A stretch of 64,000 nucleotides of DNA from Erwinia phyllosphaerae (GCF_019132875.1 NZ_JAHSPF010000003.1:186001-250000), one strand, 5' to 3'; numbered from the stretch's first letter, positions 44,691-54,808 are shown. Numbers and translations: made by a program. Notes: generated by a model not told the origin, from the sequence alone.

Positions 44691-46171
44691 TATGCTTCGA
44701 TAACCCAAACGCTGACGCTACCCGCATTACAAAAGAAAGTCGCGTTGCCCTCTTCGTCAGAGGTGACTTTTTCTTCCCGATGGCCCAGATAGTCTCTCCA
44801 GGTTTTTCCGGCAAAATCACTCCCCAGCGGTAGCGTCTTCTCGCCCTGTTCGCCGTTGGACATAATCACCACGCAACCCGCGTGTTCATCCGTTCCGCTG
44901 CGGGCAAAAGCTACGCAGTTAGCATGGTCGAACCATTCGGTCTGAACGCCGTGAGCAAACTCCTGGCGCGCCTGTAACAAAGGCCCCAGCTCCGGAATAA
45001 CAGGCATATCGATTTGATACTGTTCGCCGTCGCCGCCCTGGTCTTCATAGCTGGCGCCAAACAGGTCGGGATAAAACACGGCGGGCACACCCTGTTCACG
45101 TAGCAGGATTAGCGCGTAGGCCAGCGGTTTAAACCAGGGTTCCACCGGCGCTTCCAGCGACTGCAAAGGCTGTGTATCGTGGTTAGCCACAATAGTTACA
45201 GCATGCCAGTGATCGTGTTCAACCAGCGTGCCGCTGAAAATCTGGCTGAGATCGAAGTTAGCTCCTTCGCGCGACGCATTATGAAATTTCATTTGCAGCG
45301 GCGCGTCAAACAGCATGGTTTTACCTTCTACCTGATGGATATAGTTTTGCAGCTTCTCCACCTCATGCGACCAGTATTCCGCGATAATCAGCATCGGCTG
45401 CTCCGCGACTTCCTGAATATGATCGATCCACTGCTTATAAAACCAGGCGGGAATATGCTTTACCGCATCCAGGCGGAAGCCGGTACAGGCAATCTGCTGC
45501 ATCATCCAGCGCGCCCAGAACTTTAGCTCCTCGGTAACGGCATTGTTGCGAAAATCGATATTCGCGCCCATCAGGTAGTCGAAATTGCCCAGCTCGTCGT
45601 CAACCTGTTCATTCCAGCCGTCGCCGGTGTAAGCGTTAACAATTTTAAACACGCCAAATTCATTGGGGTTTTCAATGCAGTCTACGCCGTTAAAACATCT
45701 ATAATCCCAGATGAATTTTGAGTACTGACCGCCTCGACCCGGGAAGTTAAAGCGTGTCCAGGCTTCCGCCTCAATGACTTCGTCATCAATTTCTTCGCGG
45801 TTTTCCGGGTTAACGCGATTGACCTGAATTCTTTCTTTCTCATCGGCACCCATTTTGTGGTTAAACACGACGTCCATGATCACGCCGACATCGTGCGCTC
45901 TCAGCGCGTTAACCGCCGCTATCAGCTGTTCTTTATCGCCATATTTCGTGGCACGGCTGCCTTTCTGTTCAAATTCCCCCAGATCAAAAAGATCGTAAGT
46001 GGCGTAACCTACGCCTTTTCCCCCTTCGGAACTTTTATAGGCGGGCGGCAACCAGACATCGGTAATGCCTGCCTGCGCCAGCCACTCGGCACGCTCTGCC
46101 ACTTCTGGCCACAGCTTACTTCCGTCAGGGTAATACCAGTGAAAGAACTGCAATAAGGTGGGATTGCGCAT
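44690..46171 (-). CDS. amyA: Cytoplasmic alpha-amylase AmyA
   Basis: This 493-residue GH13 enzyme hydrolyses internal alpha-1,4 bonds of maltodextrins. It has no signal peptide, as in E. coli AmyA. The three catalytic regions are visible: [10 protein letters not shown] with the nucleophile Asp, [11 protein letters not shown] with the acid-base Glu, and [10 protein letters not shown] with the third Asp. The start [20 protein letters not shown] is typical. It lies between yedD and fliT as in E. coli. Confidence 0.96.
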   Translation of the reverse strand: MRNPTLLQFFHWYYPDGSKLWPEVAERAEWLAQAGITDVWLPPAYKSSEGGKGVGYATYDLFDLGEFEQKGSRATKYGDKEQLIAAVNALRAHDVGVIMDVVFNHKMGADEKERIQVNRVNPENREEIDDEVIEAEAWTRFNFPGRGGQYSKFIWDYRCFNGVDCIENPNEFGVFKIVNAYTGDGWNEQVDDELGNFDYLMGANIDFRNNAVTEELKFWARWMMQQIACTGFRLDAVKHIPAWFYKQWIDHIQEVAEQPMLIIAEYWSHEVEKLQNYIHQVEGKTMLFDAPLQMKFHNASREGANFDLSQIFSGTLVEHDHWHAVTIVANHDTQPLQSLEAPVEPWFKPLAYALILLREQGVPAVFYPDLFGASYEDQGGDGEQYQIDMPVIPELGPLLQARQEFAHGVQTEWFDHANCVAFARSGTDEHAGCVVIMSNGEQGEKTLPLGSDFAGKTWRDYLGHREEKVTSDEEGNATFFCNAGSVSVWVIEA

Positions 46172-46302
46172 GCCATTGCTCCAATAATTATCAGTGGGAA
46201 CCTGAAGTATGGAAGAGGCGGCGGGAAAAGCGCGGGCCAGCGCAGAAATATTTTACGCTGCGCTGACCGGAGAAGAGACGTAACGAAAAACGGCGTCCCG
46301 GC

Positions 46303-46662
46303 TTATGAATTTTGCGGGAAAAGAATAACGCCTGCCATACCGCCGTAAGCTTTGTTGACGGATTTCTGACGGCTCGTCTGGCTAATCAATACAGAAAGCT
46401 GCTCTTTACGCGCTTCCAGCAGGGTTTTGACTTCCGCTTCGTTATCGAGAATATGGCGCAGCACAGGCCTTAACTGGGCCTGAGTCTGGGCCGGGACGGG
46501 TGTTTGTCGCGTACACTCCGCCAGTTTTCCCACCGCACTGACATAATCAGCTTCCATTTCGATCAATTGGTCCCAGTCCCCGTCCGTTGCCAGACGCAAC
46601 ATTGACTGACTAAGGACGAGTAACTGTTGGTAAAGCGACATCAGATGCGGTGCAATATTCAT
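46303..46662 (-). CDS. fliT: Flagellar chaperone FliT
   Basis: This 119-residue helical protein is the export chaperone of FliD and an antagonist of FlhDC. The sequence is weakly conserved, as usual for FliT (MSLYQQLLVLSQSMLRLATD at residues 8-27). The identity rests on the fliD-fliS-fliT order and the one-base overlap with fliS (TAATG). Confidence 0.9.
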   Translation of the reverse strand: MNIAPHLMSLYQQLLVLSQSMLRLATDGDWDQLIEMEADYVSAVGKLAECTRQTPVPAQTQAQLRPVLRHILDNEAEVKTLLEARKEQLSVLISQTSRQKSVNKAYGGMAGVILFPQNS

Positions 46663-47069
46663 TAAACGGCGTCCTGAAGAACAGTAGTGGCGGTAACCTC
46701 TTTCCAGGCATCGGCAATGTTGCGCAGCAGATCTTCTACTTCCTGAACGGCCGCGACATCATTCTGCAGATTACCCTGAAGAAGGCGTCTTATCATGTAG
46801 TCATAAAGCGCGAGCAGGTTGGCAGCCAGCTCGTCGCCGCTTTCATCGATCAGGCCAACTTTCAGGCCATTTTCAATAATGTTGATGGCTTTGGAGATCG
46901 CATTGCCTTTGTTTTCGATCTGGCCATCCTGCATAAACAACCGTGCCCGAACCAGGGCGCTAAGCGCCCCGTCGAACAGCAGCGTGGTCAGCTGTTGCTG
47001 GCTGGCACCCAGCACGCTGCTTTCCAGTCCTACCTTGCGGTAAAGCTGTGCTCCTGAATCTTTATACAT
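46662..47069 (-). CDS. fliS: Flagellin export chaperone FliS
   Basis: This 135-residue four-helix protein binds the flagellin C-terminus. It matches E. coli FliS closely: ASQQQLTTLLFDGALSALVR and GNAISKAINIIENGLKVGL. The start MYKDSG at 47069 is the family start. It lies 12 bp after fliD. Confidence 0.95.
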   Translation of the reverse strand: MYKDSGAQLYRKVGLESSVLGASQQQLTTLLFDGALSALVRARLFMQDGQIENKGNAISKAINIIENGLKVGLIDESGDELAANLLALYDYMIRRLLQGNLQNDVAAVQEVEDLLRNIADAWKEVTATTVLQDAV

Positions 47070-47081
47070 ATCGTCGCCCAA

Positions 47082-48524
47082 TTAGCTGTCTGAAGAGGAG
47101 AACTGCGACGTCAGATAGCTCGCCGTGTTGGTCAGTGAGTTTACGAGCGTACTTAAGTTCGTAAACTGCGTTTTATACCTGGCCATCGTCGCGTCAATCG
47201 AATCGCTCATTTTATCGTAGCTGTCGCTCAGCGTTTTTAACGTCGTATTAATACCGTCTTCGGCGTTTTTGATAATGCCTTCTTTACCGACCGTGGTGCT
47301 TAACATGGCGGTCAGAGTACTGTCCAGCTGGGTTGCGAAGCCGGTTTTGCTACCGTCACCGATAAAGAACTGGCTAACGGCCTGTGGGTTATCGGTCAGC
47401 GCGGCGGTCAGCTTGGTATCGTCCACGGTCAGCGCGCCGGTTGAGCCATCGCTTTGCGTGGAAGGATCGATAGTGATACCCAGCTGCGCAAGAATCGAGT
47501 AAGAGCCACCCTGCACCGAAGTCAGAATCGAGTTCATACTGTTTTCAACCGAGCGAACCACGCTGTCGCCTAACAGCGCGCCGTTGCTGCTTGACTGAGA
47601 AGCACCTGCCGACACTGCGGTATATTTGGTTACCGAGGCGATAGTCGATTTCAGCGAGTTATAGGCCGTAACAAAAGCATTGACGGTTTTTTTCGTGTCA
47701 TCAATAGAGCGCGATACGGTCAGCGTCTCGCCTGAGGAGTCCGTGCTGGCTGCTTTAAGATTCAGCGTCACGCCGGTCAGGGCATCGGTAATGTTGTTGC
47801 TGCTGCGCTCTATCGCGACGCCGTTAATGCTGAGCTTGGCGTTTTGCGAGGCGGTCTGCACCGACATGTTTTGCGTACTGGTCGAGCTGGCGTCGTAGCC
47901 GATAACGCCCTGCAAAGTATCGTCGCCGGTCACGCTAACGGTCATATCGCCATCGGTACCGGTGCTTTTTGAGCTGAGCATCAGACGATAGTCGCCGCTG
48001 CTCGCCTTAATAATACTGGCACTGACGTTACCGGCGCTTTTATTGATAGCGTCGGCAATGCCGGACAGCGTCGTCTGGCTGTCGGTCAGCGTAATGCTTA
48101 AAGGCGTAGACGTGCCGGGCTGCGTAATCGTCAGCGTACGGCTGTTGCCGCTGGTAGTTGCGCCCAGCTGTGTACTATTACTGCTGACAGAGCCGGAAAT
48201 CAGCGTCTGCGCTTTAGCGACCTGAGTAACGTCAACGCTATAGTCTCCGGTCGAGGCGGTGGCATCCGTCGTGGCAGTAAAAGCGGTATTGGTACTGGTC
48301 ACCGCCGTCGCGCTGAAAGCCGTAGATTTGGTTAGCGCAGCCGCAGCCGTTTCCAGCGCCGCCATGGAACTTTGCAGCTTGCTATAAGAGCTAAGCTTAG
48401 AGTTATAGGTCGTTTGCTGATCGGTAATGGTGGTCAGTTTGGTCTTCTCAGCGGTTTCCAGATTGGTATAGAGCGTATCCAAATCGAGACTGGTACCAGC
48501 GCCAAGCGAGCTTACACTTGCCAT
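47082..48524 (-). CDS. fliD: Flagellar filament cap protein FliD
   Basis: This 480-residue cap protein folds incoming flagellin at the filament tip. The conserved N-terminus (SSLGAGTSLDLDTLYTNLET) and C-terminus (ARYKTQFTNLSTLVNSL) are present with Ser/Thr-rich domains between. A sigma-28 promoter precedes it, and fliS and fliT follow. Confidence 0.95.
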   Translation of the reverse strand: MASVSSLGAGTSLDLDTLYTNLETAEKTKLTTITDQQTTYNSKLSSYSKLQSSMAALETAAAALTKSTAFSATAVTSTNTAFTATTDATASTGDYSVDVTQVAKAQTLISGSVSSNSTQLGATTSGNSRTLTITQPGTSTPLSITLTDSQTTLSGIADAINKSAGNVSASIIKASSGDYRLMLSSKSTGTDGDMTVSVTGDDTLQGVIGYDASSTSTQNMSVQTASQNAKLSINGVAIERSSNNITDALTGVTLNLKAASTDSSGETLTVSRSIDDTKKTVNAFVTAYNSLKSTIASVTKYTAVSAGASQSSSNGALLGDSVVRSVENSMNSILTSVQGGSYSILAQLGITIDPSTQSDGSTGALTVDDTKLTAALTDNPQAVSQFFIGDGSKTGFATQLDSTLTAMLSTTVGKEGIIKNAEDGINTTLKTLSDSYDKMSDSIDATMARYKTQFTNLSTLVNSLTNTASYLTSQFSSSDS

Positions 48525-48560
48525 AGGGGATCCTTAAAGAATGAGATATGGTCAATACAC

Positions 48561-48587
48561 ATATCGGCCGCAGAGAAGAAAAGTTTA
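48561..48587 (-). promoter_or_regulatory. Sigma-28 (FliA) promoter of fliD
   Basis: On the minus strand TAAA-N15-GCCGATAT, one base from the consensus TAAA-N15-GCCGATAA. It ends 37 nt before the fliD start. Confidence 0.88.
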
Positions 48588-48793
48588 CGCCGGGCGAAAA
48601 TTTTCAATAGGCAGAATAAGAGGGGGATTCGCAGGTAATTAACCAGATCGTTTTTTCGGCACTTCTCTATGATAGCTTTCATTATATCCCGCTCTGCTAA
48701 ACGGGGTGGTGAAGAAACAAACAGCTTGTTCAAGCTGGTCAGTGATTTTAGTGCAATAGTTTCAATGAGTTAGTCGTTTATCAACTTTTTTTC

Positions 48794-48820
48794 TAAAGTT
48801 CGGATTAAGCGAACCGATAA
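48794..48820 (+). promoter_or_regulatory. Sigma-28 (FliA) promoter of fliC
   Basis: TAAA-N15-ACCGATAA, one base from consensus. The start of fliC is 75 nt downstream. Confidence 0.92.
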
Positions 48821-48895
48821 CGTGAGTAACGGTGACAGACGCCGTGAGCGTGAAGGCTCAGCTTAATAAACTTACTGATTTTGAAGGAAACTATT

Positions 48896-49705
48896 ATGTC
48901 CGTTATTAACACTAACATCATGTCACTGACTACTCAGAACAACCTGAACAAATCACAGGCTTCTCTGAGCACCGCAATCGAGCGTCTTTCTTCTGGCCTG
49001 CGTATCAACAGCGCAAAAGATGATGCCGCGGGTGAAGCTATTGCTAACCGCATGAACTCTCAGATCAAAGGTCTGACTCAGGCGGCACGTAACGCCAACG
49101 ATGGTATCTCTCTGACCCAGACCGCTGAAGGTTCACTGGACGAGGTCAACACCAACTTACAGCGTATCCGTGAACTGACCGTGCAGGCGAAAAACGGCAC
49201 CAACAGCGCCGACGACATCGACTCAATCCAGAAAGAAGTTGACGCACGCCTGTCTGAAATCAACCGTATCGGCGCGGCAAGCACCTTTAACGGCACGGCA
49301 ATCTTCAACACCACTGGCAGCGTAAACATCCAGGTTGGTGCTAACGACTCTACCGATGCTAACGTGATCAGCATCGACATGTCCGGCGCTGGCTTCCAGA
49401 CTTCTGGCCTGGGTGCTTCTTTCAGCGTGACCGGCGGCGACCTGTCAGACCTGGATGCGCGCATCAAGAACGTCGATACCGCACGTAGCGGCCTGGGTGC
49501 GATTCAGAACCGTTTCGAATCCACCATCAACAACCTGAACACTTCTGTGACCAACCTGACCGCGTCACAGTCACGTATCCAGGATGCTGATTACGCAACA
49601 GAAGTTTCAAACATGTCGAAGGCGCAGATCCTTCAGCAGGCTGGTACCTCCGTGCTGTCAAAAGCCAACCAGGTTCCACAGGGCGTTCTGTCCCTGCTGC
49701 AGTAA
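48896..49705 (+). CDS. fliC: Flagellin FliC, short type
   Basis: This 269-residue filament protein has the conserved D0/D1 ends: SVINTNIMSLTTQNNLNKSQ at the start and SRIQDADYATEVSNMSKAQI before the ...LLQ end. Only about 90 residues separate them, so the surface domains D2 and D3 are nearly absent, compared with about 500 residues in E. coli. Short flagellins occur in several plant-associated bacteria. The ATG at 48896 follows AAGGAAAC. It has its own sigma-28 promoter and terminator and is followed directly by glycosyltransferase genes, suggesting a glycosylated filament. Confidence 0.96.
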   Translation: MSVINTNIMSLTTQNNLNKSQASLSTAIERLSSGLRINSAKDDAAGEAIANRMNSQIKGLTQAARNANDGISLTQTAEGSLDEVNTNLQRIRELTVQAKNGTNSADDIDSIQKEVDARLSEINRIGAASTFNGTAIFNTTGSVNIQVGANDSTDANVISIDMSGAGFQTSGLGASFSVTGGDLSDLDARIKNVDTARSGLGAIQNRFESTINNLNTSVTNLTASQSRIQDADYATEVSNMSKAQILQQAGTSVLSKANQVPQGVLSLLQ

Positions 49706-49727
49706 TCTTGCACGACACGTTTCGTCG

Positions 49728-49750
49728 ACCCGGCTACGGCCGGGTTTTTT
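49728..49750 (+). terminator. Intrinsic terminator of fliC
   Basis: ACCCGGC (49728-49734) pairs with GCCGGGT (49739-49745) around TACG, followed by T residues. Confidence 0.92.
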
Positions 49751-49786
49751 CTATCTTGCCCACATAAGATGGCGCGGAGAAAATGT

Positions 49787-52700
49787 ATGAATCGTCTTTT
49801 AATTACTATTGATCAACTTAACCGGTTAACCGATACAGAAACGACCCTGATGGATGTGGTCGACCATTTCCACGCGCAGGGCTGGCAGATAGATTTGGTC
49901 ACCCGGCTGGTGGAAGGCACCTATTTACGGCGGCTAAAGGAACTGCAAAAAAGCGGTAATGTGCAGTGCTTTATGGAGGATGAACATCCTCTGGCAGCGC
50001 ACTACGATTTAATCTGGATTTGCCAGGGTTATATGAGTCTGAAAATGATCTCAGCCCTGCAGAAAGGCGAAATAACTGGCGTTTGCGTTTTCCAACACTA
50101 CTACGCCTATGCGGACCAGGATCTGCCTTACGGTGCGGCTCTGGAAAACAAGCTGGCCGCCTTTAGCCTGGCCGTTTCCGCAATTTCCTATGCGAAACTC
50201 GCGCTTAAAGGCATCGATCAGCGCAAACTTCATCTATTTCCTCTTTCCGTTAACGACAGCTTCGCCCAGGTTCAGCCGCGAGCGATGCCTGAACTGTCGC
50301 GTATTCTGCTTATTTCCGAAGAGCAAAACGAAGAAGTCAGCGCGTTGCGCACGCTGCTGGCGGAAAAGGGCATTAAGCTCGACCACATTAGTTCACAGCG
50401 CCGCGATATCGAAATGACGCCGGATTTCCTGGGCACTTATCAGGTGGTGATGGGCCAGACGCGTTCGATGGTGCAGGCCGTCGCCGCTGGTATTCCTGCC
50501 TACCTTACCGATACCGTATCCGGCGCTGGCTACGTTAATGACGACACGCTGGAAGCGGCGCTGGATTCGCACTTCGCGGCCGATTACGGCAGCGCGCCGC
50601 ACCAGAGCCCGGAAGAGTGGGCAGCCGATATTATCGAACCCTATGCCGAGGCGTGGCAGTGGGCGCAAAGCTATTGTGCAGAAGCCTTTCAGCAGTGGTC
50701 GCTCAGCGCGCAACTCAAGGCGTTGATGGCGCGTTTGCCAAAAGCTGACAAATTACTGATCAACGACGCTGAAGTCGCCAGCCTGACGCTGCACCGCAAA
50801 GTCATTGCCGACGATGCGGAAAAATCGCGCGTGCTGGAAAGCTGGCTGAAAACGCGTCAGCCTTCAGAAGCACGCATCAGCGTGCTGCTCTCTTTTATTA
50901 ATCAGATGCCGGAAACGGGAAACATTGGTCTGGTTATTCTGGATCCGCACGGCGACAGCGCGGCGGTAGAAAAAACGCGTGCCTCGCTGACCGATCAGTA
51001 TCTGCAACCGGCGCTGACTGAAACGATAAGCGACAGCCAGCAGCTGGCCGCGCTGTTTAAAGACACCGAAGCGGACTCGCTGTTACTGGTGACGGCAGGC
51101 TGCGAGCTGGTACCGTGGGCGCTGCTGGTTTTTGCCGAACATCGCCTGCGCCAGCCCGATGCAGCGCTATGGTACTGCGACAGCGTTAACGGCGAAAACC
51201 TGCTCGCCGCCGAAAGCCTGTTTAAGCCCGACCTGAATATCGACCTGTTGCGCAGCCAGCCTTATATTGGCGAACAGCTGCTGATTAACGTGGCGGCCGC
51301 GCGTGAAGTGGGCGGGTTTGACGCCGCCTATACAAGACTGGGCGGGATTGACCTGGCGTGGAAATTTATTGAAAGCCGCGGCTCACAGTCTGTTGGCCAT
51401 ATTGCCGATGCGCTGATGCTGGTGCCGGTTATCTCTGAGAGCTGGCTACAGCAGCCGGAAATTATGGCGGAAAGCGCAGCCAGCACGGCTGCGCATCTGG
51501 CGCGCTGTAATCTGGCCGCGACCGTTGAACCTGGTCTTTTGCCCGGTCTGCATCGCGTACGCTTTACGCACCCGCAGCAGCCGCTGGTTTCCATCATCAT
51601 TCCAACCCGCGATCGCCTGCCGTTGCTGCGTCGCTGTATCGAAAGCCTGATGGAAAAAACGCAGTGGCTCCACTATGAGCTGCTGATCGTTGACAATAAT
51701 TCTCAGGATGCAGCGACCTGTGAATATCTGGCGCAGCTGGAAGCGCTCGGTATCGATCAGTTACGCGTTCTGCGCTGGCCGCAGGCGTTCAGCTTTGCGG
51801 CGATTAACAACTTTGCCGTTGAACAGGCGCGCGGCGACCTGCTGCTGTTTTTAAACAACGATACCGAAATTGTTGAGGGCGAGTGGCTGTCGGCGATGGT
51901 CGAACACGCCATGCGGCCGGAAGTAGGGATTATCGGTGCGCGACTGGAATATCACGATGGCCGCGTGCAGCATGCGGGCATCGTGGCCGGGGTCGGCTTA
52001 GGTTTATCGCCGGTCTATGAGGGGGTAAGCGTAGATAATCCGGGCTATATGCAACGCCTGAAATCAACGCTCAACGTTACCGCCGTCAGCGCAGCCTGCA
52101 TGATGGTGCCAAAAGAAGTGTTTGTGGAGCTGGGCGGCTTTAGCGTTGACGAGTTCCCGGTTTACCTGGGCGATGTCGACTTCGCCCTGAAAGCGCGTGC
52201 CAACGGTTATCTGACCGTCTGGACGCCACATGCGCGCGTGCTGCACATGGGTGGCGCAACCCGCGTGCTGGGTGAGGAAGTGGGTATCGCTTCTCATGTC
52301 GGCCCGGATGTTTTTGACACGCTGCGTGAAAAATGGCGCGGCGAGCTTAGCGTGGATATCAGCTATAACCGCCAGCTGACCAAAGTCGGCGGCAACTTCC
52401 AGCTGGGCACGCGTCAGTCACGCTACCAGCAGCCGCTGCCTGGCCGTCCGCTGCCGGTAATGATGGCCTGCCATAAAAACCTGACCGGCTGCGGCAACTA
52501 CCGCGTCATCAAGCCGTTTAAAGCGCTGGAAGGGCACCTTATTCTGGAAGGCGGCCTGACGCACGGCCTGCCTGCGGTAATGGAAGTGGCGCAGATCCAG
52601 CCCGATACGCTGCTGCTGGAGCTGGTTACCGACGTTTCGATTCCTGAACGCGTCAAACAGTTCCGTCAGGTAAGCAATACGAAAATCATCATGGAATATG

Positions 52701-53425
52701 ATGACTATATTCCCAATCTGCCGCTGAAAAGCGTGTTCCGTAAAAAGCTGCCGAAAGATATTGTGCGCCAGCTGCGCCGTTCGGTAGAGCAGGCGGACTG
52801 GCTGGTGGTTTCCACCGCGCCGCTGGCGGAAGCTTATGCGCCGTTCCACCACGATATTCGGGTCGCGCAGAACCGTCTTGATGACCAGTGGGCCTCGCTT
52901 AACAGCCTGCGTCGCCAGGGTAAAAAGCCGCGCGTCGGCTGGGCCGGGGGCAGTAGCCATACCGGTGACCTGGAGATCCTGCTGCCTTTTATGAAGGAGC
53001 TGGAAAACGAGGTGGAGTGGGTCTTTATGGGCATGAAACCGCAGAACGTGAAGTGCGAGTTCCACTACGGCGTGCCGTTTGAGTTTTATCCGGAGAAGCT
53101 GGCAACGTTAAATCTGGACCTGGCGCTGGTGCCGTTAGAGATGAACTTCTTTAACGAATGTAAAAGTAACCTGCGTCTGCTGGAATTAGGCGCCTGCGGC
53201 GTGCCGGTAATCTGTACCGATATCGAACCGTACCGCTGCGATCTGCCGGTTACCCGCGTAACCAACCGTTATAAAGACTGGATGAACGCCATTCGCGAAC
53301 ACCTGGCCGATATGGATGCGCTGGCCGCGCGCGGTGATGCGCTGCGCGACGGTGTTTTCCGCGACTGGATGCTGCGTGACGAAGGTCTGGTTGACTGGCA
53401 AAACGCCTGGCTGCCGCGCGGTTAA
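49787..53425 (+). CDS. Multidomain glycosyltransferase, probable flagellin glycosyltransferase
   Basis: This 1212-residue cytoplasmic protein has three parts. Residues 1 to about 330 resemble a degenerate GT4-like domain. A GT2 (GT-A) domain covers about 597-830, with VSIIIPTRDRLPLLRRC, the donor motif LLFLNNDTEI near residue 690, and LGDVDFALKARANGY. A C-terminal Rossmann region from about 890 contains CHKNLTGCGNYRVIKPFKAL and a GT4-like NLRLLELGACGVPVICTD. Such large enzymes next to fliC (for example Fgt1 of Pseudomonas) glycosylate flagellin. The gene lies 36 bp after the fliC terminator, on the same strand. The start at 49787 follows CGGAGA. The donor sugar is unknown; transfer to a surface polysaccharide is an alternative. 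Confidence 0.8.
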   Translation: MNRLLITIDQLNRLTDTETTLMDVVDHFHAQGWQIDLVTRLVEGTYLRRLKELQKSGNVQCFMEDEHPLAAHYDLIWICQGYMSLKMISALQKGEITGVCVFQHYYAYADQDLPYGAALENKLAAFSLAVSAISYAKLALKGIDQRKLHLFPLSVNDSFAQVQPRAMPELSRILLISEEQNEEVSALRTLLAEKGIKLDHISSQRRDIEMTPDFLGTYQVVMGQTRSMVQAVAAGIPAYLTDTVSGAGYVNDDTLEAALDSHFAADYGSAPHQSPEEWAADIIEPYAEAWQWAQSYCAEAFQQWSLSAQLKALMARLPKADKLLINDAEVASLTLHRKVIADDAEKSRVLESWLKTRQPSEARISVLLSFINQMPETGNIGLVILDPHGDSAAVEKTRASLTDQYLQPALTETISDSQQLAALFKDTEADSLLLVTAGCELVPWALLVFAEHRLRQPDAALWYCDSVNGENLLAAESLFKPDLNIDLLRSQPYIGEQLLINVAAAREVGGFDAAYTRLGGIDLAWKFIESRGSQSVGHIADALMLVPVISESWLQQPEIMAESAASTAAHLARCNLAATVEPGLLPGLHRVRFTHPQQPLVSIIIPTRDRLPLLRRCIESLMEKTQWLHYELLIVDNNSQDAATCEYLAQLEALGIDQLRVLRWPQAFSFAAINNFAVEQARGDLLLFLNNDTEIVEGEWLSAMVEHAMRPEVGIIGARLEYHDGRVQHAGIVAGVGLGLSPVYEGVSVDNPGYMQRLKSTLNVTAVSAACMMVPKEVFVELGGFSVDEFPVYLGDVDFALKARANGYLTVWTPHARVLHMGGATRVLGEEVGIASHVGPDVFDTLREKWRGELSVDISYNRQLTKVGGNFQLGTRQSRYQQPLPGRPLPVMMACHKNLTGCGNYRVIKPFKALEGHLILEGGLTHGLPAVMEVAQIQPDTLLLELVTDVSIPERVKQFRQVSNTKIIMEYDDYIPNLPLKSVFRKKLPKDIVRQLRRSVEQADWLVVSTAPLAEAYAPFHHDIRVAQNRLDDQWASLNSLRRQGKKPRVGWAGGSSHTGDLEILLPFMKELENEVEWVFMGMKPQNVKCEFHYGVPFEFYPEKLATLNLDLALVPLEMNFFNECKSNLRLLELGACGVPVICTDIEPYRCDLPVTRVTNRYKDWMNAIREHLADMDALAARGDALRDGVFRDWMLRDEGLVDWQNAWLPRG

Positions 53426-53500
53426 TTATGAATGAAAACGGCAGCTGGCCAGCTTCAGGCGGCCAGCTGCCCGTCCGTAAAAAAAGTTCGAAGGTGCAAG

Positions 53501-54313
53501 ATGATTGACGGAAAAAAAATTGGCGTAGGCATTGTGACCTACAACCGTAAAGCCGGTCTTTTTAAACTTTATCAGTCGCTCCCTCGCGATATTATCGACG
53601 CGTTAATTGTGGTTAACGATGGCGCTTATTATCCCGAGCTGGCGGAACTGGACTGTTATCTTCATCATAATGAAATTAATCAGGGAGTAGGGCGCAGTAA
53701 AAATATAGCGCTGCGCTATCTCCAGGCAGAAAACGTGGATCACTTTTTTCTGATCGAGGATGATATTTTCGTTAAAGATCCGGCGGTTTTTGCGCAATAT
53801 ATTTCTTTATCGGCGCGTACCGGTATTCAGCATTTTAACTTCAGCCAGCACGGTGATAAAAATATGCTGGCGGACGGCACGCCAAAGCCTTGTTACACCA
53901 TGGATTACGGCGATTTTTCGATGCCGATTTATAATGCATGCGTCGGCGCTTTTTGTTATTACTCCAGAAAGTGCCTGGATAAAGTCGGGCTGATGGATGA
54001 GATTTACTATAATGCCGTCGAGCACCTTGACCATACCTATGCGGTCATTAAGGCCGGGTTTCATCCTTCCTACCACTATTTTCCGGATATTGAAAATTCG
54101 GGCAATTATCTGGGTGATGAAGGCTGGAGCCCGCAACAGTCAACCATTTCCGGCAAGCTCTCTTCTCGTGCGATTAGCCTGGTTGCCGCCACGCATTTTC
54201 AGGAAAAGCACGGCTGCCTGCCGCCGAAGATCCCGTTGGTCAGCATTGACGCGCTGAAAAAAGAGCTGGCTGCGCTGAAAAAGAAATACGCGACCACCAG
54301 CGCCGTAAGTTAA
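53501..54313 (+). CDS. GT2-like glycosyltransferase
   Basis: This 270-residue protein has a GT-A start (IGVGIVTYNRKAGLFKLYQS) and a DXD-type metal motif FLIEDDIFVKDP near residue 88. A later NAVEHLDHTYAVIKAGF carries a probable catalytic acidic residue. It lies 75 bp after the large glycosyltransferase and probably acts in the same pathway, adding or modifying the flagellin glycan. The start MIDGKK at 53501 has GAAGGTG upstream; an in-frame ATG at 53432 would add 23 unrelated residues. Confidence 0.82.
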   Translation: MIDGKKIGVGIVTYNRKAGLFKLYQSLPRDIIDALIVVNDGAYYPELAELDCYLHHNEINQGVGRSKNIALRYLQAENVDHFFLIEDDIFVKDPAVFAQYISLSARTGIQHFNFSQHGDKNMLADGTPKPCYTMDYGDFSMPIYNACVGAFCYYSRKCLDKVGLMDEIYYNAVEHLDHTYAVIKAGFHPSYHYFPDIENSGNYLGDEGWSPQQSTISGKLSSRAISLVAATHFQEKHGCLPPKIPLVSIDALKKELAALKKKYATTSAVS

Positions 54314-54808
54314 TTAATAATATTACTGCCGGGCAGCAGGCGTGTCCGGCAGGTTAAAAAGATGAAGGCTGCTGACAGCGGGTTCTTTAAGTACTGATAG
54401 CCTTTACCTTAAAGAAAGTTTTGCCTTCATTTTTTATACCCTCTGGATTGCTCATTTTCCTTCAGAGCAGGGTTCCTTTCCGCTAAGCCGGGTAAATATC
54501 TTCCTGTCTGGCTTACTTCATCCCGCTAAGCCGGGTAATACATCTTCCTGTCTGGCTTACTTCATCCTGCTAAGCCGGGTAATACATCTTCCTGTCTGGC
54601 TTACTTCATCCCGCTAAGCCGGGTAAATATCTTCCTGTCTGGCTTACTTCATCCTGCTAAGCCGGGTAATACATCTTCCTGTTTGGCTTACTTCATCCCG
54701 CAGACTAAGACTTATCTGGTTTCTTGCACAGATGCTGGAGTTTTAACCCGCCGCGCCGATAACCATTTTTTATAACAAAGTATTTTCCTCTTTTTTGCGG
54801 AGTGTGAC
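54314..54808. other. Spacer with tandem-repeat array downstream of the glycosyltransferases
   Basis: The 495-bp gap between the glycosyltransferase and the HNH gene has no supported gene. A loose hairpin with the arms GAAGGC (54363-54368) and GCCTTC (54423-54428) followed by T-rich sequence may end the glycosyltransferase transcript. The repeat array is described separately. The promoter of the HNH gene must lie in 54700-54800. Confidence 0.6.
54482..54699. repeat. Five-copy 43/44-bp tandem repeat
   Basis: Five direct copies follow each other without spacers at 54482, 54525, 54569, 54613 and 54656. Copies 1 and 4 are 43 bp and contain GTAAATATCT; copies 2, 3 and 5 are 44 bp and contain GTAATACATCT. 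Each copy holds TAAGCC and GGCTTA, which can pair as a hairpin with an internal loop of about 20 nt. The alternating last base (C or T) of the copies suggests duplication of pairs. No coding frame spans it. Confidence 0.95.

Noticed and set aside
54482-54699. Possible CRISPR array
   Set aside because: The five units follow each other directly without unique spacers and no cas gene is in the window, so it is a tandem repeat.
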